A stretch of DNA of 64,000 nt from Microbacterium karelineae (GTDB lineage: Bacteria > Actinomycetota > Actinomycetes > Actinomycetales > Microbacteriaceae). The notes beneath the pieces were generated by a model, which saw only the letters and a program-made list of their open reading frames with translations, made no database searches and was not told the origin of the DNA. Shown piece after piece: positions 35,678 to 45,531 of this stretch (position 1 is its first letter; each line of letters opens with the position of its first letter). A program made the translations under genes and the position numbers. The DNA lies in contig NZ_WFIX01000175.1 of assembly GCF_009745985.1 (NCBI RefSeq), forward strand, positions 434,001 to 498,000. Direction: 5' to 3'.

Positions 35678-38245
35678 GTGTCACAGACCACCGTTCCCGA
35701 GAATCCCGCGCCCTCCGAGGTGCACGACGTCCACGCCGTCCAGGCGAAGTGGCAGGAGTACTGGGAGCGGAACGAGACGTTCCTCGCCGGCGACGACGGC
35801 GACAACCGTCCGCGCAAGTATGTGCTCGCGATGTTCCCGTACCCGTCGGGCGACATGCACATGGGCCACGCGGAGAACTACCTCTACAGCGACATCATCG
35901 CGCGCTTCTGGCGCCACCGCGGCTACAACGTGCTGCACCCCATCGGCTGGGACTCGTTCGGCCTGCCCGCCGAGAACGCGGCGATCCAGCGGGGGGCGGA
36001 TCCGCGCGAGTGGACCTACGACAACATCGCGCAGCAGCGCGCGAGCCTGAAGCGCTACGGCGTCTCGTTCGACTGGTCGCGCGTCCTGCACACCTCCGAT
36101 CCCGAGTACTACCGCTGGAACCAGTGGCTGTTCCAGCAGCTGCACGACCGCGGCCTCGCATATCGCAAGGAGAGCCCGGTCAACTGGTGCCCGAACGACC
36201 AGACGGTGCTCGCGAACGAGCAGGTCGTCGACGGGCGGTGCGAGCGCTGCGGCGCCGAGGTCGTGAAGAAGAACCTCACGCAGTGGTACTTCAAGATCAC
36301 CGACTACGCCGACCGCCTGCTCGACGACCTCAACCAGCTCGAGGGCGCCTGGCCGAGCAAGGTGCTGCAGATGCAGCGCAACTGGATCGGCCGCTCGGTC
36401 GGCGCCGACATCGACTTCCGGATCGAGGGCCGCGACGAGCCCGTCACGGTGTTCTCGACGCGCCCCGACACGCTGTACGGCGCGACGTTCATGGTCGTCG
36501 CGCCCGACAGTGCGCTGGCGGCCGAGCTCGTCGCCGATGCGGATCCGGCGGTCAAGGCGCGCTTCGAGGAGTACCTCGCGGCGACGCAGAAGGAGACCGA
36601 CATCGAGCGGCAGTCGACCGACCGCGAGAAGACGGGCGTGCCGCTCGAGCGCTTCGCGATCAACCCCGTCAGCGGCGAGCGCCTGCCGATCTGGACGGCC
36701 GACTACGTCCTCGCCGACTACGGGCACGGCGCCGTCATGGCGGTGCCCGCCCACGACCAGCGCGACCTCGACTTCGCCCGGAAGTACGACCTGCCCGTGC
36801 GGGTCGTCGTCGACACGACGGCGCCCATCACGGGGGCGATCCCGGTGATCGAGACCGACGAGGACGGCAACCTCATCGATCCGGATCCGCTGCCGAGCCC
36901 CATCGAGACGGGCGAGGCGCTCGCGGGCGAGGGCCGCCTGATGAACTCGGGCGAGCTCAACGGCCTGTCCAAGCGCAACGCGATCGCCCGCGCGATCGAG
37001 ATCCTCGAGAAGCGCGGCACGGGGCGCGCCGCGAAGCAGTACCGTCTGCGCGACTGGCTCATCTCGCGCCAGCGCTTCTGGGGCACGCCGATCCCGATGG
37101 TGCACACGTCCGACGGGCGCATCGAGAAGGTGCCCGCGGAGCAGCTGCCCGTCACGCTGCCGCAGGCGAAGGATCTCGACCTGAAGCCGAAGGGGTCCTC
37201 GCCTCTCGGCGCGGCGACCGACTGGGTGACGACGACGGATCCCGTGACGGGCGAGACGGCGCTGCGCGACGCCGACACGATGGACACCTTCGTCGACAGC
37301 TCGTGGTACTTCCTGCGCTTCCTCTCGCCGCGCGACGAGACGGCCGCGTTCGATCCGAAGAGCGCCCTGCGCTGGGCGCCCGTCGACAGCTACATCGGCG
37401 GCGTCGAGCACGCGATCCTGCACCTGCTGTACGCGCGGTTCATCACCAAGGTGCTGTTCGACATGGGGCACGTCGACTTCACCGAGCCGTTCTCGAGCCT
37501 CATCAACCAGGGCATGATCCTGCTCGACGGCACGAAGATGTCGAAGTCGAAGGGCAATCTCGTCGAGATCACCGACGAGATCGCCGCGCACGGGTCCGAC
37601 GCCGTCCGCGTCGCCCTCGCCTTCGCCGGGCCGGTCGAGGACGACAAGGACTGGAAGGATGTGCACGCGGCCGCCGCGACGAAGTTCCTGGCGCGCGCGG
37701 TGCGCGCGGCGGGCGACGTCACGAGCGCCACGGGAGTCAAGTGGGCCGACGGCGACACGTCGCTGCGGCGCGTGACGCACCGGCTCCTGGCCGACGCTCC
37801 GGGCCTCGTCGAGCAGACCAAGTTCAACGTCGTCGTGGCTCGCCTGATGGAGCTCGTCAACGCGATCCGCAAGACGATCGATCAGGGCGCCGGCGGCGCG
37901 GATCCGGCCGTGCGCGAGGCCGTCGAGGCGACGGCCATGATCCTCGATCTGTTCGCGCCGCACACGGCCGAGGAGATGTGGGAGACGCTCGGCTACGAGC
38001 CGTCGGTCAGTCAGGTGTCGTGGCGCCCGGCCGACCCGACCCTCCTCGTCGAGGAGGACGTCACGGCGGTCGTCCAGGTCAACGGCAAGGTGCGCTCCCA
38101 GCTCACCGTCTCCGCGAAGATCGACGCGGAGTCGCTCGAGAAGCTGGCGCGCGATGACGAGAAGGTGCGGCGCTTCGTCGGCGACAAGCAGATCGTGAAG
38201 GCGATCGTGCGCGCCCCGAAGATCGTCAGCCTCGTCGTGAAGTAG
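35678..38245 (+). CDS. leuS: leucyl-tRNA synthetase
   Basis: 855 residues from GTG 35678 ([10 protein letters not shown]). Class I signature [18 protein letters not shown] (HIGH-type, about residue 50), the zinc-like [19 protein letters not shown] region, and the CP1 editing domain with [16 protein letters not shown] and the conserved editing motif [24 protein letters not shown]. The LeuRS-specific [10 protein letters not shown] stretch and the catalytic [10 protein letters not shown] loop (about residue 620) follow, then the anticodon-binding and C-terminal domains ([11 protein letters not shown]). The enzyme charges tRNA-Leu in the cytoplasm. It stands alone as a transcription unit; convergent comEC is separated by a hairpin. 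Confidence 0.97.
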   Translation: MSQTTVPENPAPSEVHDVHAVQAKWQEYWERNETFLAGDDGDNRPRKYVLAMFPYPSGDMHMGHAENYLYSDIIARFWRHRGYNVLHPIGWDSFGLPAENAAIQRGADPREWTYDNIAQQRASLKRYGVSFDWSRVLHTSDPEYYRWNQWLFQQLHDRGLAYRKESPVNWCPNDQTVLANEQVVDGRCERCGAEVVKKNLTQWYFKITDYADRLLDDLNQLEGAWPSKVLQMQRNWIGRSVGADIDFRIEGRDEPVTVFSTRPDTLYGATFMVVAPDSALAAELVADADPAVKARFEEYLAATQKETDIERQSTDREKTGVPLERFAINPVSGERLPIWTADYVLADYGHGAVMAVPAHDQRDLDFARKYDLPVRVVVDTTAPITGAIPVIETDEDGNLIDPDPLPSPIETGEALAGEGRLMNSGELNGLSKRNAIARAIEILEKRGTGRAAKQYRLRDWLISRQRFWGTPIPMVHTSDGRIEKVPAEQLPVTLPQAKDLDLKPKGSSPLGAATDWVTTTDPVTGETALRDADTMDTFVDSSWYFLRFLSPRDETAAFDPKSALRWAPVDSYIGGVEHAILHLLYARFITKVLFDMGHVDFTEPFSSLINQGMILLDGTKMSKSKGNLVEITDEIAAHGSDAVRVALAFAGPVEDDKDWKDVHAAAATKFLARAVRAAGDVTSATGVKWADGDTSLRRVTHRLLADAPGLVEQTKFNVVVARLMELVNAIRKTIDQGAGGADPAVREAVEATAMILDLFAPHTAEEMWETLGYEPSVSQVSWRPADPTLLVEEDVTAVVQVNGKVRSQLTVSAKIDAESLEKLARDDEKVRRFVGDKQIVKAIVRAPKIVSLVVK

Positions 38246-38261
38246 GCCGCGAGGAGCGGAG

Positions 38262-38286
38262 GAGGGCGTCTCGAGCGGGCGCCCTC
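38262..38286. terminator. bidirectional hairpin between leuS and comEC
   Basis: GAGGGCG (38262–38268) pairs with CGCCCTC (38280–38286) around an 11-base loop, in the 63-base gap between two convergent genes. No strong U-tract. Confidence 0.6.
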
Positions 38287-38308
38287 TCTGCGGTGATCGA
38301 CGCGCGGC

Positions 38309-40729
38309 TCACCGTCGTTCCCGCCAGATCCGGAGGCCGTCGGTCGCGCTCACGAGCACGAGCCCGTCGGTGTCCGTGCGGGCGACGCTCGCGCCCGCAC
38401 GGGCGAGCGTCGCAAGCAGGTCGGGATGCGGGTGCCCGTAGTCGTTCTCGCCGACGCCGATGAGGGCGACACGGGGACGCGCGCGGAGGTACAGCTCGGC
38501 GAGCTGGTCGCGGCTGCCGTGATGCGCGACCTTGACGACGTCGAACTCGCCCGCGAGGGCGTCGGACGCGGAGAGGACCCGCTGCGCGCTCTCGGAGAGG
38601 TCGCCGAGCAGGAGGGTGCGCGGGATGTCGGGCCCGGTCAGTTCGATCACGAGGCTCGTGTCGTTGCCCGCGTCGAACGCGCGGGTGTTCTCGGCGGGCC
38701 AGAGGATCCGCCATGCCGCGTCGCCGAGCGATCCGTGCATCCCCGCGTGGCCTTGGCGAACGTCGTCGCTCGCGTCGTGCACGGGAACGATGTCGTCGTC
38801 GGGTGCGAACGGCCCGTGGATGATCGTCCCGGCACGGTCGGCGAGCACAGAGAGGGCACCGACGTGGTCGATGTCGAAGTGGGTGAGGAAGACGAGGTCG
38901 ACGCGGTCGATGCCGAGCCGGTCCAGGCAGGCGTCGAGGGCGTCGGGGTCCGGCCCCGTGTCGACGAGCGCGACGCGCCCCGCGGAGCGGAGGAGGATCG
39001 CGTCGCCCTGTCCGACGTCGCAGAGCGCGACCGACCAGTCGCGCGGCATCGCGAGCGGTGCGATGCCGCCGTGCCAGGCGACGACGCCGGATCCGATGCC
39101 GATGGCGACGGCGAGGACGCCGACGCTCCCGCGCCGGATCCCTCGCATCCACGCATGATCCGGCAGCCGGACGACGGCGAGGACCGCGCAGGCGCCGAAG
39201 CCGGCCAGCACGAGGAAGCCCCACCATCCCTCGTGCCACGGCAGCCGCGAGGCGGGGAGCGCGGCGAACGTCGTGGCGGTCTGAGCGACCCATGCCGACG
39301 GTGCCCACGCGATCGCGGCCGCGCCGAGGGCGAGCGGCTCGATCGGCTGCGCGAGGCACGCCACGAGCCCGAGCACCGTCGCGAGCGGCGCGGCGGGACC
39401 CGCGATCATGTTGGCGACGACGCCGTACAGCGCCACCTCCGGCGCGAACAGCACGATGATCGGGCCGCACACGATCTGCGCCGCGAGGGGCACCGCGATC
39501 CCGAGCGCGACGGCGCGCGGCATCCAGCGACCGAGGCCGCGCGCGAGGGGCTCGGCGAGGAGCAGGAGCGCGCCGGTCGCGCCCGCCGAGAGCAGGAAGC
39601 CGAAGTTCGTCGCGAGCCACGGATCCGCGCCGACGAGCAGCGTCACGGCGAGCGAGAGCACGGCGACGCCGGCCCCGCGCCGGCCGAGCAGCAGCGCCAG
39701 CATCGCGATCGCCGCCATCGCGCCGGCGCGGATCACGCTCGCCTCCGGGGTCACGAGCACGACGAATCCCGCGAGCACGACGAGCGAGCACGCGACGCGC
39801 GTACGGCGCCCCGCACCGCAGGCGGCGCAGAGACCGAACGCGATGCCCACGACGAGCGCGCAGTTGCTGCCGGAGACGGCCGTCAGGTGGCTGAGCGACG
39901 ACGCCTTCATCGCGGCATCGAGCTCGTCGGACACGCCGCTCGTCTCACCGACCGAGAGGCCGGGCAGGAGCCCCGCGCCGGGCTCGGGGAGCCCCCGGAC
40001 GACGTCCTCGACGAAGCCGCGCCGCAGCGCGCTCGAGATCGCGAGGACGTGGGCGGGCGGTGAGCGCACATCGACAGCATCGGCGACGACGACCGAGACG
40101 GCGGCATCGCCGGTGCCGGTCGGCCGCGCACCGCCGGTCACCTCGACGCGCGCCCCGAGGTCGAGCCCGTCGGGAGGCGCTCCTCCGCGCCAGATCACGC
40201 GCACGGTCGCCTCCCCGGCATCCGTGTGGGCGGATCCGTCGAAGCGGACGCCATCGGCCGACGGCTCGACTTTGGTCGTGACGTCGACGACGAGCGACGA
40301 CACCCGCCCGTCGAGCTCGGCGGCGCTCGCCTCCCGCACGGGGTGTGCGAGGGCCGCGTGGCTCGCGGCGACGGCGGCCGCGGCGAACGCGATGCCCGCG
40401 AGCGCGCCCCACGGGTGGAACCGGACGAGTGCGCCCGCGAGTGCATCCTGGCCCGGACTGAGGCCAGGCACTCCGACGGCGAACAGCAGCGACACCGCCG
40501 CGGCGCCCCACGATGCGACCGCGACCCCCGAGGCGACCTGCGGCGCCAGCACCGCGGAGAGTGCGGCGGCCCAGGCCGCGAGCGCGACCGGCAGCAGGCG
40601 CATATCGCGCGCGGACGATCCGCGCCGCGCCGAGCCGTCCGCCTCGTGGCCAGGACCCTGCTCGGCGGGGAGCATCCGCGTTCCGGTCGTTCCCTCGCCC
40701 GGGCGCCGTCCGTTCCCCGGCACGTTCAC
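38309..40729 (-). CDS. comEC: ComEC/Rec2 family DNA-uptake channel protein
   Basis: 806 residues from GTG 40729, overlapping the comEA stop as GTGA. An N-terminal tail of about 40 residues is followed by several membrane segments, an OB-like DUF4131 region, and the competence domain with GLSVGETSGVSDELDAAMKA, SSLSHLTAVSGSNCALVVGI and VIRAGAMAAIAMLALLLGRR. The C-terminal beta-lactamase-like domain has ALCDVGQGDAILLRSAG, VALVDTGPDPDAL, FLTHFDIDHVGAL (HxxxDH metal site) and VAHHGSRDQL. It forms the inner-membrane channel for single-stranded DNA in natural transformation; whether this organism is competent cannot be told. Confidence 0.92.
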   Translation of the reverse strand: MNVPGNGRRPGEGTTGTRMLPAEQGPGHEADGSARRGSSARDMRLLPVALAAWAAALSAVLAPQVASGVAVASWGAAAVSLLFAVGVPGLSPGQDALAGALVRFHPWGALAGIAFAAAAVAASHAALAHPVREASAAELDGRVSSLVVDVTTKVEPSADGVRFDGSAHTDAGEATVRVIWRGGAPPDGLDLGARVEVTGGARPTGTGDAAVSVVVADAVDVRSPPAHVLAISSALRRGFVEDVVRGLPEPGAGLLPGLSVGETSGVSDELDAAMKASSLSHLTAVSGSNCALVVGIAFGLCAACGAGRRTRVACSLVVLAGFVVLVTPEASVIRAGAMAAIAMLALLLGRRGAGVAVLSLAVTLLVGADPWLATNFGFLLSAGATGALLLLAEPLARGLGRWMPRAVALGIAVPLAAQIVCGPIIVLFAPEVALYGVVANMIAGPAAPLATVLGLVACLAQPIEPLALGAAAIAWAPSAWVAQTATTFAALPASRLPWHEGWWGFLVLAGFGACAVLAVVRLPDHAWMRGIRRGSVGVLAVAIGIGSGVVAWHGGIAPLAMPRDWSVALCDVGQGDAILLRSAGRVALVDTGPDPDALDACLDRLGIDRVDLVFLTHFDIDHVGALSVLADRAGTIIHGPFAPDDDIVPVHDASDDVRQGHAGMHGSLGDAAWRILWPAENTRAFDAGNDTSLVIELTGPDIPRTLLLGDLSESAQRVLSASDALAGEFDVVKVAHHGSRDQLAELYLRARPRVALIGVGENDYGHPHPDLLATLARAGASVARTDTDGLVLVSATDGLRIWRERR

Positions 40730-41337
40730 ACCGTCGCCTGTTCCCGCACCGACTCGAGGACGGAGGGGCCGATGCCCGACACTGCCAGGAGGTCATCGAC
40801 GGATCCGAAGGGACCCTCGGCCTGCCGCCAGTCGATGATGCGCTGTGCGAGGGCGGGTCCGATGCCGGTGAGGGTCTCGAGCGCGGCGCCGTCGGCCGTG
40901 TTGATGTTCACGAGAGCGGGGGTCGCCGCGCCGCCCGGGGCGCCGGCGGCGGGATCCTCTCCCTCGACCGGCACGACGAGCTGCTCGCCGTCGGTGACGG
41001 GGCGGGCGAGGTTCACCCCGGCGGAGGCCGCGTCGCTCGCCAGTCCGCCCGCCGCCGAGATCGCGTCGACGACGCGCGCACCCGCCTGCACGACGTACAG
41101 CCCGGGGGAGCGCACCGCGCCGGACACGTGCACGTAGACCGCGTCCGCCGGCGCGGCGCTCGGCGCGGCCGTCGCGATCGCCGCGTCGCCCGCGATCTGC
41201 TCGACGGGCGCGCTCGCGCTGCGCCAGATGCCGATCCCGACCGTCGCGGCGAGTGCGACGAGCACCAGGAGGATCGCGGCGCCCACGCCGAGCCGCGCGC
41301 GGGGTGACGCGCGCCGATAGGCCTCGAGATCCGACAT
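40726..41337 (-). CDS. comEA: ComEA family helix-hairpin-helix DNA-binding protein
   Basis: 203 residues from ATG 41337. A single N-terminal membrane anchor (LGVGAAILLVLVALAATVGIGIW), an SLBB domain (VYVHVSGAVRSPGLYVVQAG, then ARVVDAISAAGGL), and two C-terminal HhH motifs (VNINTADGAALETLTGIGPALAQRIIDWR and FGSVDDLLAVSGIGPSVLESV). ComEA binds incoming double-stranded DNA at the outer face of the membrane and passes it to ComEC, encoded next with a 4-base overlap. Confidence 0.93.
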   Translation of the reverse strand: MSDLEAYRRASPRARLGVGAAILLVLVALAATVGIGIWRSASAPVEQIAGDAAIATAAPSAAPADAVYVHVSGAVRSPGLYVVQAGARVVDAISAAGGLASDAASAGVNLARPVTDGEQLVVPVEGEDPAAGAPGGAATPALVNINTADGAALETLTGIGPALAQRIIDWRQAEGPFGSVDDLLAVSGIGPSVLESVREQATV

Positions 41338-41344
41338 GGCGGCG

Positions 41345-41350
41345 ACGCTA
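41345..41350 (-). promoter_or_regulatory. comEA −10 (leaderless transcript likely)
   Basis: TAGCGT on the minus strand ends 7 bases before ATG 41337, which puts the transcription start at or next to the start codon. Confidence 0.45.
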
Positions 41351-41479
41351 CGGAATCCCGCCCCAGCCCGCCGCGCGGGATCCGCGGATCCTCAGATAAC
41401 TCCGCGGATCCGCCGCCTGTGGACACGCTGAGGGGCGCCGGATCTCCGCAGCCCGCGGAGGAACGTCAGACGTCGCGGC

Positions 41480-41485
41480 TACGCT
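41480..41485 (+). promoter_or_regulatory. holA −10 (leaderless transcript likely)
   Basis: TACGCT followed by a 6-base spacer and ATG 41492, with no ribosome site. It lies in the 154-base divergent gap to comEA, which is otherwise rich in GGATCC palindromes. Confidence 0.5.
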
Positions 41486-41491
41486 GGATCC

Positions 41492-42526
41492 ATGGCCGCA
41501 CGACGCTCAGGATCCGCGAAGAAGCCGTCTGCGATTCCTCAGCTGTCGTGGCGTGAGCCGCGGGCCGCGCCGATCGTGCTCGTGTCGGGGCCCGAGGAGG
41601 TCTGCGCCGAGCGCGCGACGGCCGCGATCCGCGATGCGCTCAAGGGCGATGACCCCTCGCTCGAGGTCACCGACCTCCGCGCCGACGACTACACGGCCGG
41701 CACCCTGCTCGGCGTCACCTCGCCGTCGCTGTTCGGCGAGCCCCGGCTCGTGCGCGTCGGCGGCGTCGAGAAGTGCTCCGATGCGTTCCTGCAGGAGGCG
41801 CTCGCGTACCTCGAGGCCCCGCAGGAGGGCGCGACGGTCGTGCTGCGTCACACGGGCGCGAGCGTGCGCGGCAAGAAGCTGCTCGACGGGATCCGCGGGG
41901 GCGCGGGCGGCGGCGTCGAGGTCGCGTGCCCGGCCATCAAATACGACCGCGACCGCGAGGCGTTCGCGGCGGGCGAGTTCCGGCACGCGGGGCGGCGCAT
42001 CGCGCCGCGGGCGCTCGGCGCCCTGACGCAGGCGTTCTCGGGCGACCTCGCCGAGCTCGCCGCCGCATGCCAGCAGCTGCTGCAGGACACGACCGGCGAC
42101 ATCGATGAGAAGATCGTGGACCGCTACTACGGCGGCCGGGTCGAGACGAGCGCGTTCGACGTCGCCGACGCGGCGATCGCCGGTGAGTACGGGCGTGCCC
42201 TGCTCACCCTGCGCCATGCCCTCGATTCCGGTGCCGATCCCGTTCCCCTCGTCGCCGCCTTCGGGATGAAGCTGCGCACGATGGCGCGGGTCGGCGGGCG
42301 CCGTGGGCCATCCCGTCAGATCGCGCAGGAGCTGAAGATGACCGATTGGCAGGTCGACCGCGCACGGCGCGACCTCCAGGCGGGCTGGTCCGAGCGCACG
42401 CTCGGCCTGGCGATCCAGGCGGTGGCGCGCGCCGACGCCGAGGTCAAGGGCGCGTCCAGGGATCCGGTGTTCGCGCTCGAGCGCATGATCACGGTCGTCG
42501 CGACCCGCGCCCCCTTCGGGGCGTAG
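41492..42526 (+). CDS. holA: DNA polymerase III delta subunit
   Basis: 344 residues from ATG 41492. The N-terminal APIVLVSGPEEVCAERATAA is the degenerate nucleotide-binding start of HolA. Further landmarks are VTSPSLFGEPRLVRVGGVEK (beta-clamp-contacting region), GASVRGKKLLDGIR, VACPAIKYDRDREAF, and the C-terminal collar with SAFDVADAAIAGEYGRALLTL. Delta opens the sliding clamp within the clamp-loader complex. It commonly neighbours comEA/comEC and rpsT in actinobacteria, as here. Confidence 0.93.
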   Translation: MAARRSGSAKKPSAIPQLSWREPRAAPIVLVSGPEEVCAERATAAIRDALKGDDPSLEVTDLRADDYTAGTLLGVTSPSLFGEPRLVRVGGVEKCSDAFLQEALAYLEAPQEGATVVLRHTGASVRGKKLLDGIRGGAGGGVEVACPAIKYDRDREAFAAGEFRHAGRRIAPRALGALTQAFSGDLAELAAACQQLLQDTTGDIDEKIVDRYYGGRVETSAFDVADAAIAGEYGRALLTLRHALDSGADPVPLVAAFGMKLRTMARVGGRRGPSRQIAQELKMTDWQVDRARRDLQAGWSERTLGLAIQAVARADAEVKGASRDPVFALERMITVVATRAPFGA

Positions 42527-42533
42527 CCCGCAA

Positions 42534-42571
42534 CGCAGAAGGCCCGCCCCCACAGGGACGGGCCTTCTGCG
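42534..42571. terminator. strong bidirectional terminator between holA and rpsT
   Basis: Perfect 13-bp inverted repeat CGCAGAAGGCCCG (42534–42546) / CGGGCCTTCTGCG (42559–42571) with a 12-base loop, midway between two convergent genes. Confidence 0.9.
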
Positions 42572-42582
42572 TGGTGCTCAGC

Positions 42583-42843
42583 TCAGAGCGCGGCGATCTG
42601 CTTCGCCAGGCCGCCCTTGCGGTTCGCGGCCTGGTTCTTGTGGATCACGCCCTTGCTGGCGGCCTTGTCGAGCTTCTTCGAGGCCTTCGCGAAGGCGGCC
42701 TCGGCGGCGCCCTTGTCGGCGGCCGAGATGGCCTTGCGCGTCGCGCGGACGAGCGTCTTGAGCTCGCTCTTCACGATGCGGTTGCGCTCGCGCGCCTTCT
42801 CGTTGGTCTTGATGCGCTTGATCTGCGACTTGATGTTTGCCAC
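42583..42843 (-). CDS. rpsT: 30S ribosomal protein S20
   Basis: 86 residues from GTG 42843 ([20 protein letters not shown]), the usual S20 start; GTG or other non-ATG starts are common for rpsT and permit autogenous control. It is very rich in Lys, Arg and Ala, with [20 protein letters not shown] and the C-terminal [18 protein letters not shown] typical of the family. S20 binds 16S rRNA early in small-subunit assembly. It is encoded convergent to holA, with its own upstream region of about 112 bases. Confidence 0.97.
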   Translation of the reverse strand: MANIKSQIKRIKTNEKARERNRIVKSELKTLVRATRKAISAADKGAAEAAFAKASKKLDKAASKGVIHKNQAANRKGGLAKQIAAL

Positions 42844-42955
42844 GTCGTTACAGGCTTTCGTTGGTGATGTGCGTCGGATGTTGTCGACCGACAGTAGAGG
42901 GGCTGCCGTTCGACGTGTGCGGGTGTGGGACCCCCACGCAAGCCAAAGCACAATG

Positions 42956-43708
42956 TTACCAGGTGGGACCTGGGATGCCTGACCGCGCGACGGACGCCAC
43001 GGCGAGGTCGATGAGCGCGTTCGCGACCCGGGGCCGCATCGCGGTGAGCAGGTGCGTCGTGCGGGGCACCACGATGAGCTCGGCGCGCGGCACCAACCGG
43101 GTGAAGGTGCGCTCGTTCACGCGGAGCTGATCCCATTCGCCGTTCACGAACCAGACGGGCGGCGTGCGGGCTTGGATCCGGACGAGGCAGCGCGCGAGCG
43201 TCAGCTCGGCGAGGCTCGCGAGGACGCCGTCCTCGGCGCCGAGCGCGTAGCCGCCCGCCTCGAGGTCGGCGCGGGTCTCGGGCGGCAGCTGCGCGTCGAG
43301 GGCGCGCCGGATGAACCAGCGGCCCTGGCCCGGCAGGCGCAGCACACCGCGCGCCATGAGGCGGTACGCCGTGAGGCCCGCGCCGCGCGGGAAGGCCGTG
43401 CAGCAGGCCCCGACGAAGGCCGCCACCGGGGGAGCGGCGCCCGCCCTGCCGACGTAGGCCGTCGAGAGCAGCCCGCCGAGCGAGTGCCCCACGAGGACGA
43501 CGGGGCCGCGCTCCGCCGCGCGAGCGACGGCGCGGTCGATGGATCCGATCGCCTCGTCGAGCGACCACGGCTCGCCCAGACGCGTGCCGTGGCCCGGCAG
43601 GTCGACGGCCTCCGCCCGGATGCCGCGGCGCGCGAGGTGCGCGAGCTGCGCCCGCCACATCGTCGCCGAGGTGCGGATCCCGTGTACGAGGACGACCTGG
43701 GGATCCAT
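42956..43708 (-). CDS. alpha/beta hydrolase
   Basis: 250 residues from ATG 43708. The oxyanion start [21 protein letters not shown], the nucleophile elbow [18 protein letters not shown] (Ser about residue 74), a likely acid in [17 protein letters not shown] and the late [11 protein letters not shown] (catalytic His) place it in the hydrolase-fold family of cytosolic esterases and lipases. No signal peptide. Substrate unknown. It lies downstream of a hairpin that ends the second peptide operon, so it probably has its own promoter in the 70-base gap. Confidence 0.85.
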   Translation of the reverse strand: MDPQVVLVHGIRTSATMWRAQLAHLARRGIRAEAVDLPGHGTRLGEPWSLDEAIGSIDRAVARAAERGPVVLVGHSLGGLLSTAYVGRAGAAPPVAAFVGACCTAFPRGAGLTAYRLMARGVLRLPGQGRWFIRRALDAQLPPETRADLEAGGYALGAEDGVLASLAELTLARCLVRIQARTPPVWFVNGEWDQLRVNERTFTRLVPRAELIVVPRTTHLLTAMRPRVANALIDLAVASVARSGIPGPTW

Positions 43709-43725
43709 GCCGCCAGCATACGAGA

Positions 43726-43755
43726 GCGGGGCCGGCGCACTGGCGCCGACCCCGC
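43726..43755 (-). terminator. hairpin after second peptide ABC operon
   Basis: Arms 43726–43738 and 43743–43755 pair over 13 positions with one mismatch around a 4-base loop, 23 bases beyond the lipoprotein stop. Confidence 0.7.
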
Positions 43756-43778
43756 GATCGTGATTCAGAGGGAGAGGA

Positions 43779-45482
43779 TCACTCCGCCGCCCAGCCGAAG
43801 TTCTCCACCGGCTGGATGCCGAAGAGGTCCAGGCCCGTGTAGGGCTCGGGCGTGAGGTTCGCCAGGCCGTCCTTGACCGTCATGATCGACGGACCCGAGT
43901 AGAGCGGCAGGATGCCCCACGACTCGGCGATGAGGTCCGCCTCGAGCTCCATCGCGGCGGGGATCTGTTCCTCGGGCGTCGCGAGCGCCTCGACCTCGTG
44001 GATGCGATCGTCGAACGACGAGTCCATCGTCGCCGACAGGTTCAGGCCGCTGCCCTCGCAGTACAGCTGGCACATCCACATGACGCCGTAGGCGTCGCTC
44101 GACGAGAAGCCGAGCATGACGAGGTCCCAGTCCTTCTCGCTGAGCGTCGTCGAGAACTCGCTCGGCGCGCGCTGGTCGAGCTCGAGCTCGAAGCCGACCT
44201 CAGCCAGCTGCTGCTGGACGACGCGCCCGCGCGCCTCGGTGATCGGGTCGTCGCCGAAGGACGGCAGGCGGCCCTCGAAGCGCACGCCGTCGCGCTCGCG
44301 CACGCCGTCATCGCCCATCGCCCAGCCGGCCTCGTCGAGGATCGCGTTCGCCTCGTCGACGTTGAACTCCCAGCCGGCGTTCGCCAGCGCGTCCTCATAG
44401 CCCTCCTGGTACGGGTAGAGGTTGAGCGAGCCCGCGGGGTCCTCCGTGTAGTCGAGGCCGTCCCACATGACCTCGGTGATCTGCTCGCGGTTGATCGCCA
44501 TGAGCAGCGCCTGTCGCGTCTCGAGGTCGGCGAACTGCTCGCGCTCGGCGTTCAGCTCGATCAGATTCGTCGCGGCGCGCGCGGCGCGATAAGTCGTAAC
44601 CCCGTCCATGTCGGCGATCTGCTGCATGCGGTCGGCGGTGCCCGTGCCTACCATGTCGATCTCGCCGTTGCGGAAGGCGTTCATCGCGGCGGTCTCATCC
44701 ATCTCGCGGAACGTCATCTCGTCGAGCATCGGCTCGTCGCCCCACCAGTTCTCGTTCGGCTCGAACGTGATGACGCGCCCGTTCTTGTCGAACTCCTTGA
44801 TGGTGTACGGGCCGGCGCCCCACTCGGGGTGCGCCTCCTCGAGATAAGCCTCGTTGAACTTCTCGGCCGTGTCGACGGCGGGGTGCACGACGTTGAAGAA
44901 CAGCGCGTCGACCCAGGCGAAGGTGCCGTCGAAGGTCACGACGGCCTGCTTCTCCGTCTCGCCGGCCTCGACGGAGGCGATGTTGCGGTAGCCCTCCGTG
45001 CTGTTCGGCACGTAGTCGCCCTCGCCGTTGTTCGCGATCCAGGTGTTCTCGATCGTCTTCCAGTCCATCGGCGTGCCGTCGTTGAACTCGGCCTCGTCGG
45101 TGAAGGTCAGGGTGAGCACCGTGTTGCCGTCGACCTCCTCGACGGTCTTCTCCGAGACGTAGGCGGGGTTCGGGTAGGCCTCGCCCTCGGGCGTCGAGAG
45201 GATGATCTGGGGGTTGTACCAGGTCCAGACCGTCTGCGTGTCGACCTGCCCATCGCTGTGCATGGCGTTCATCTGCGGCGAGATCTCGCCGATCGCCCGC
45301 ACGACCGTGCCGCCCTGCTGCATGTCGGCGCGGTCGACGGGGTTGTAGTCGGCGCCCTCGATGGTCCGGGGGGCTTCGTCCCCGCCGCCTTCGGAGGGCG
45401 TCGAGCCGCCGCAGGCCGTGAGGGCGAGCGAGAAGCTCGCCGCGACCGCGGCCGCTGTGAGCCACTTCGTCTGCTTGTTCAT
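43779..45482 (-). CDS. peptide ABC transporter substrate-binding lipoprotein (SBP family 5), second system
   Basis: 567 residues from ATG 45482 with AAAGGAG 6 nt upstream. Signal peptide KWLTAAAVAASFSLALTACGG with lipobox LTAC. Family-5 landmarks: GGTVVRAIGEISPQMNAMHS near the mature N-terminus, FTDEAEFNDGTPMDWKTIEN and a later ETRQALLMAINREQITEVMW. It differs greatly from the other lipoprotein here (20682–22298), so the two transporters should have different ligands. It is the last gene of its operon, 49 nt after the ATPase gene, rather than the first. Confidence 0.93.
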   Translation of the reverse strand: MNKQTKWLTAAAVAASFSLALTACGGSTPSEGGGDEAPRTIEGADYNPVDRADMQQGGTVVRAIGEISPQMNAMHSDGQVDTQTVWTWYNPQIILSTPEGEAYPNPAYVSEKTVEEVDGNTVLTLTFTDEAEFNDGTPMDWKTIENTWIANNGEGDYVPNSTEGYRNIASVEAGETEKQAVVTFDGTFAWVDALFFNVVHPAVDTAEKFNEAYLEEAHPEWGAGPYTIKEFDKNGRVITFEPNENWWGDEPMLDEMTFREMDETAAMNAFRNGEIDMVGTGTADRMQQIADMDGVTTYRAARAATNLIELNAEREQFADLETRQALLMAINREQITEVMWDGLDYTEDPAGSLNLYPYQEGYEDALANAGWEFNVDEANAILDEAGWAMGDDGVRERDGVRFEGRLPSFGDDPITEARGRVVQQQLAEVGFELELDQRAPSEFSTTLSEKDWDLVMLGFSSSDAYGVMWMCQLYCEGSGLNLSATMDSSFDDRIHEVEALATPEEQIPAAMELEADLIAESWGILPLYSGPSIMTVKDGLANLTPEPYTGLDLFGIQPVENFGWAAE

Positions 45483-45531
45483 TGGTGCTCCTTTCGCGCT
45501 TTCGCGCTCTGGGTGGGACTGAGGGGGAGGC

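Noticed and set aside
41380-41425. Cluster of CGCGGATCC palindromes between comEA and holA as an operator
   Set aside because: GGATCC is frequent throughout the chromosome part of this window, so the cluster needs no special explanation.
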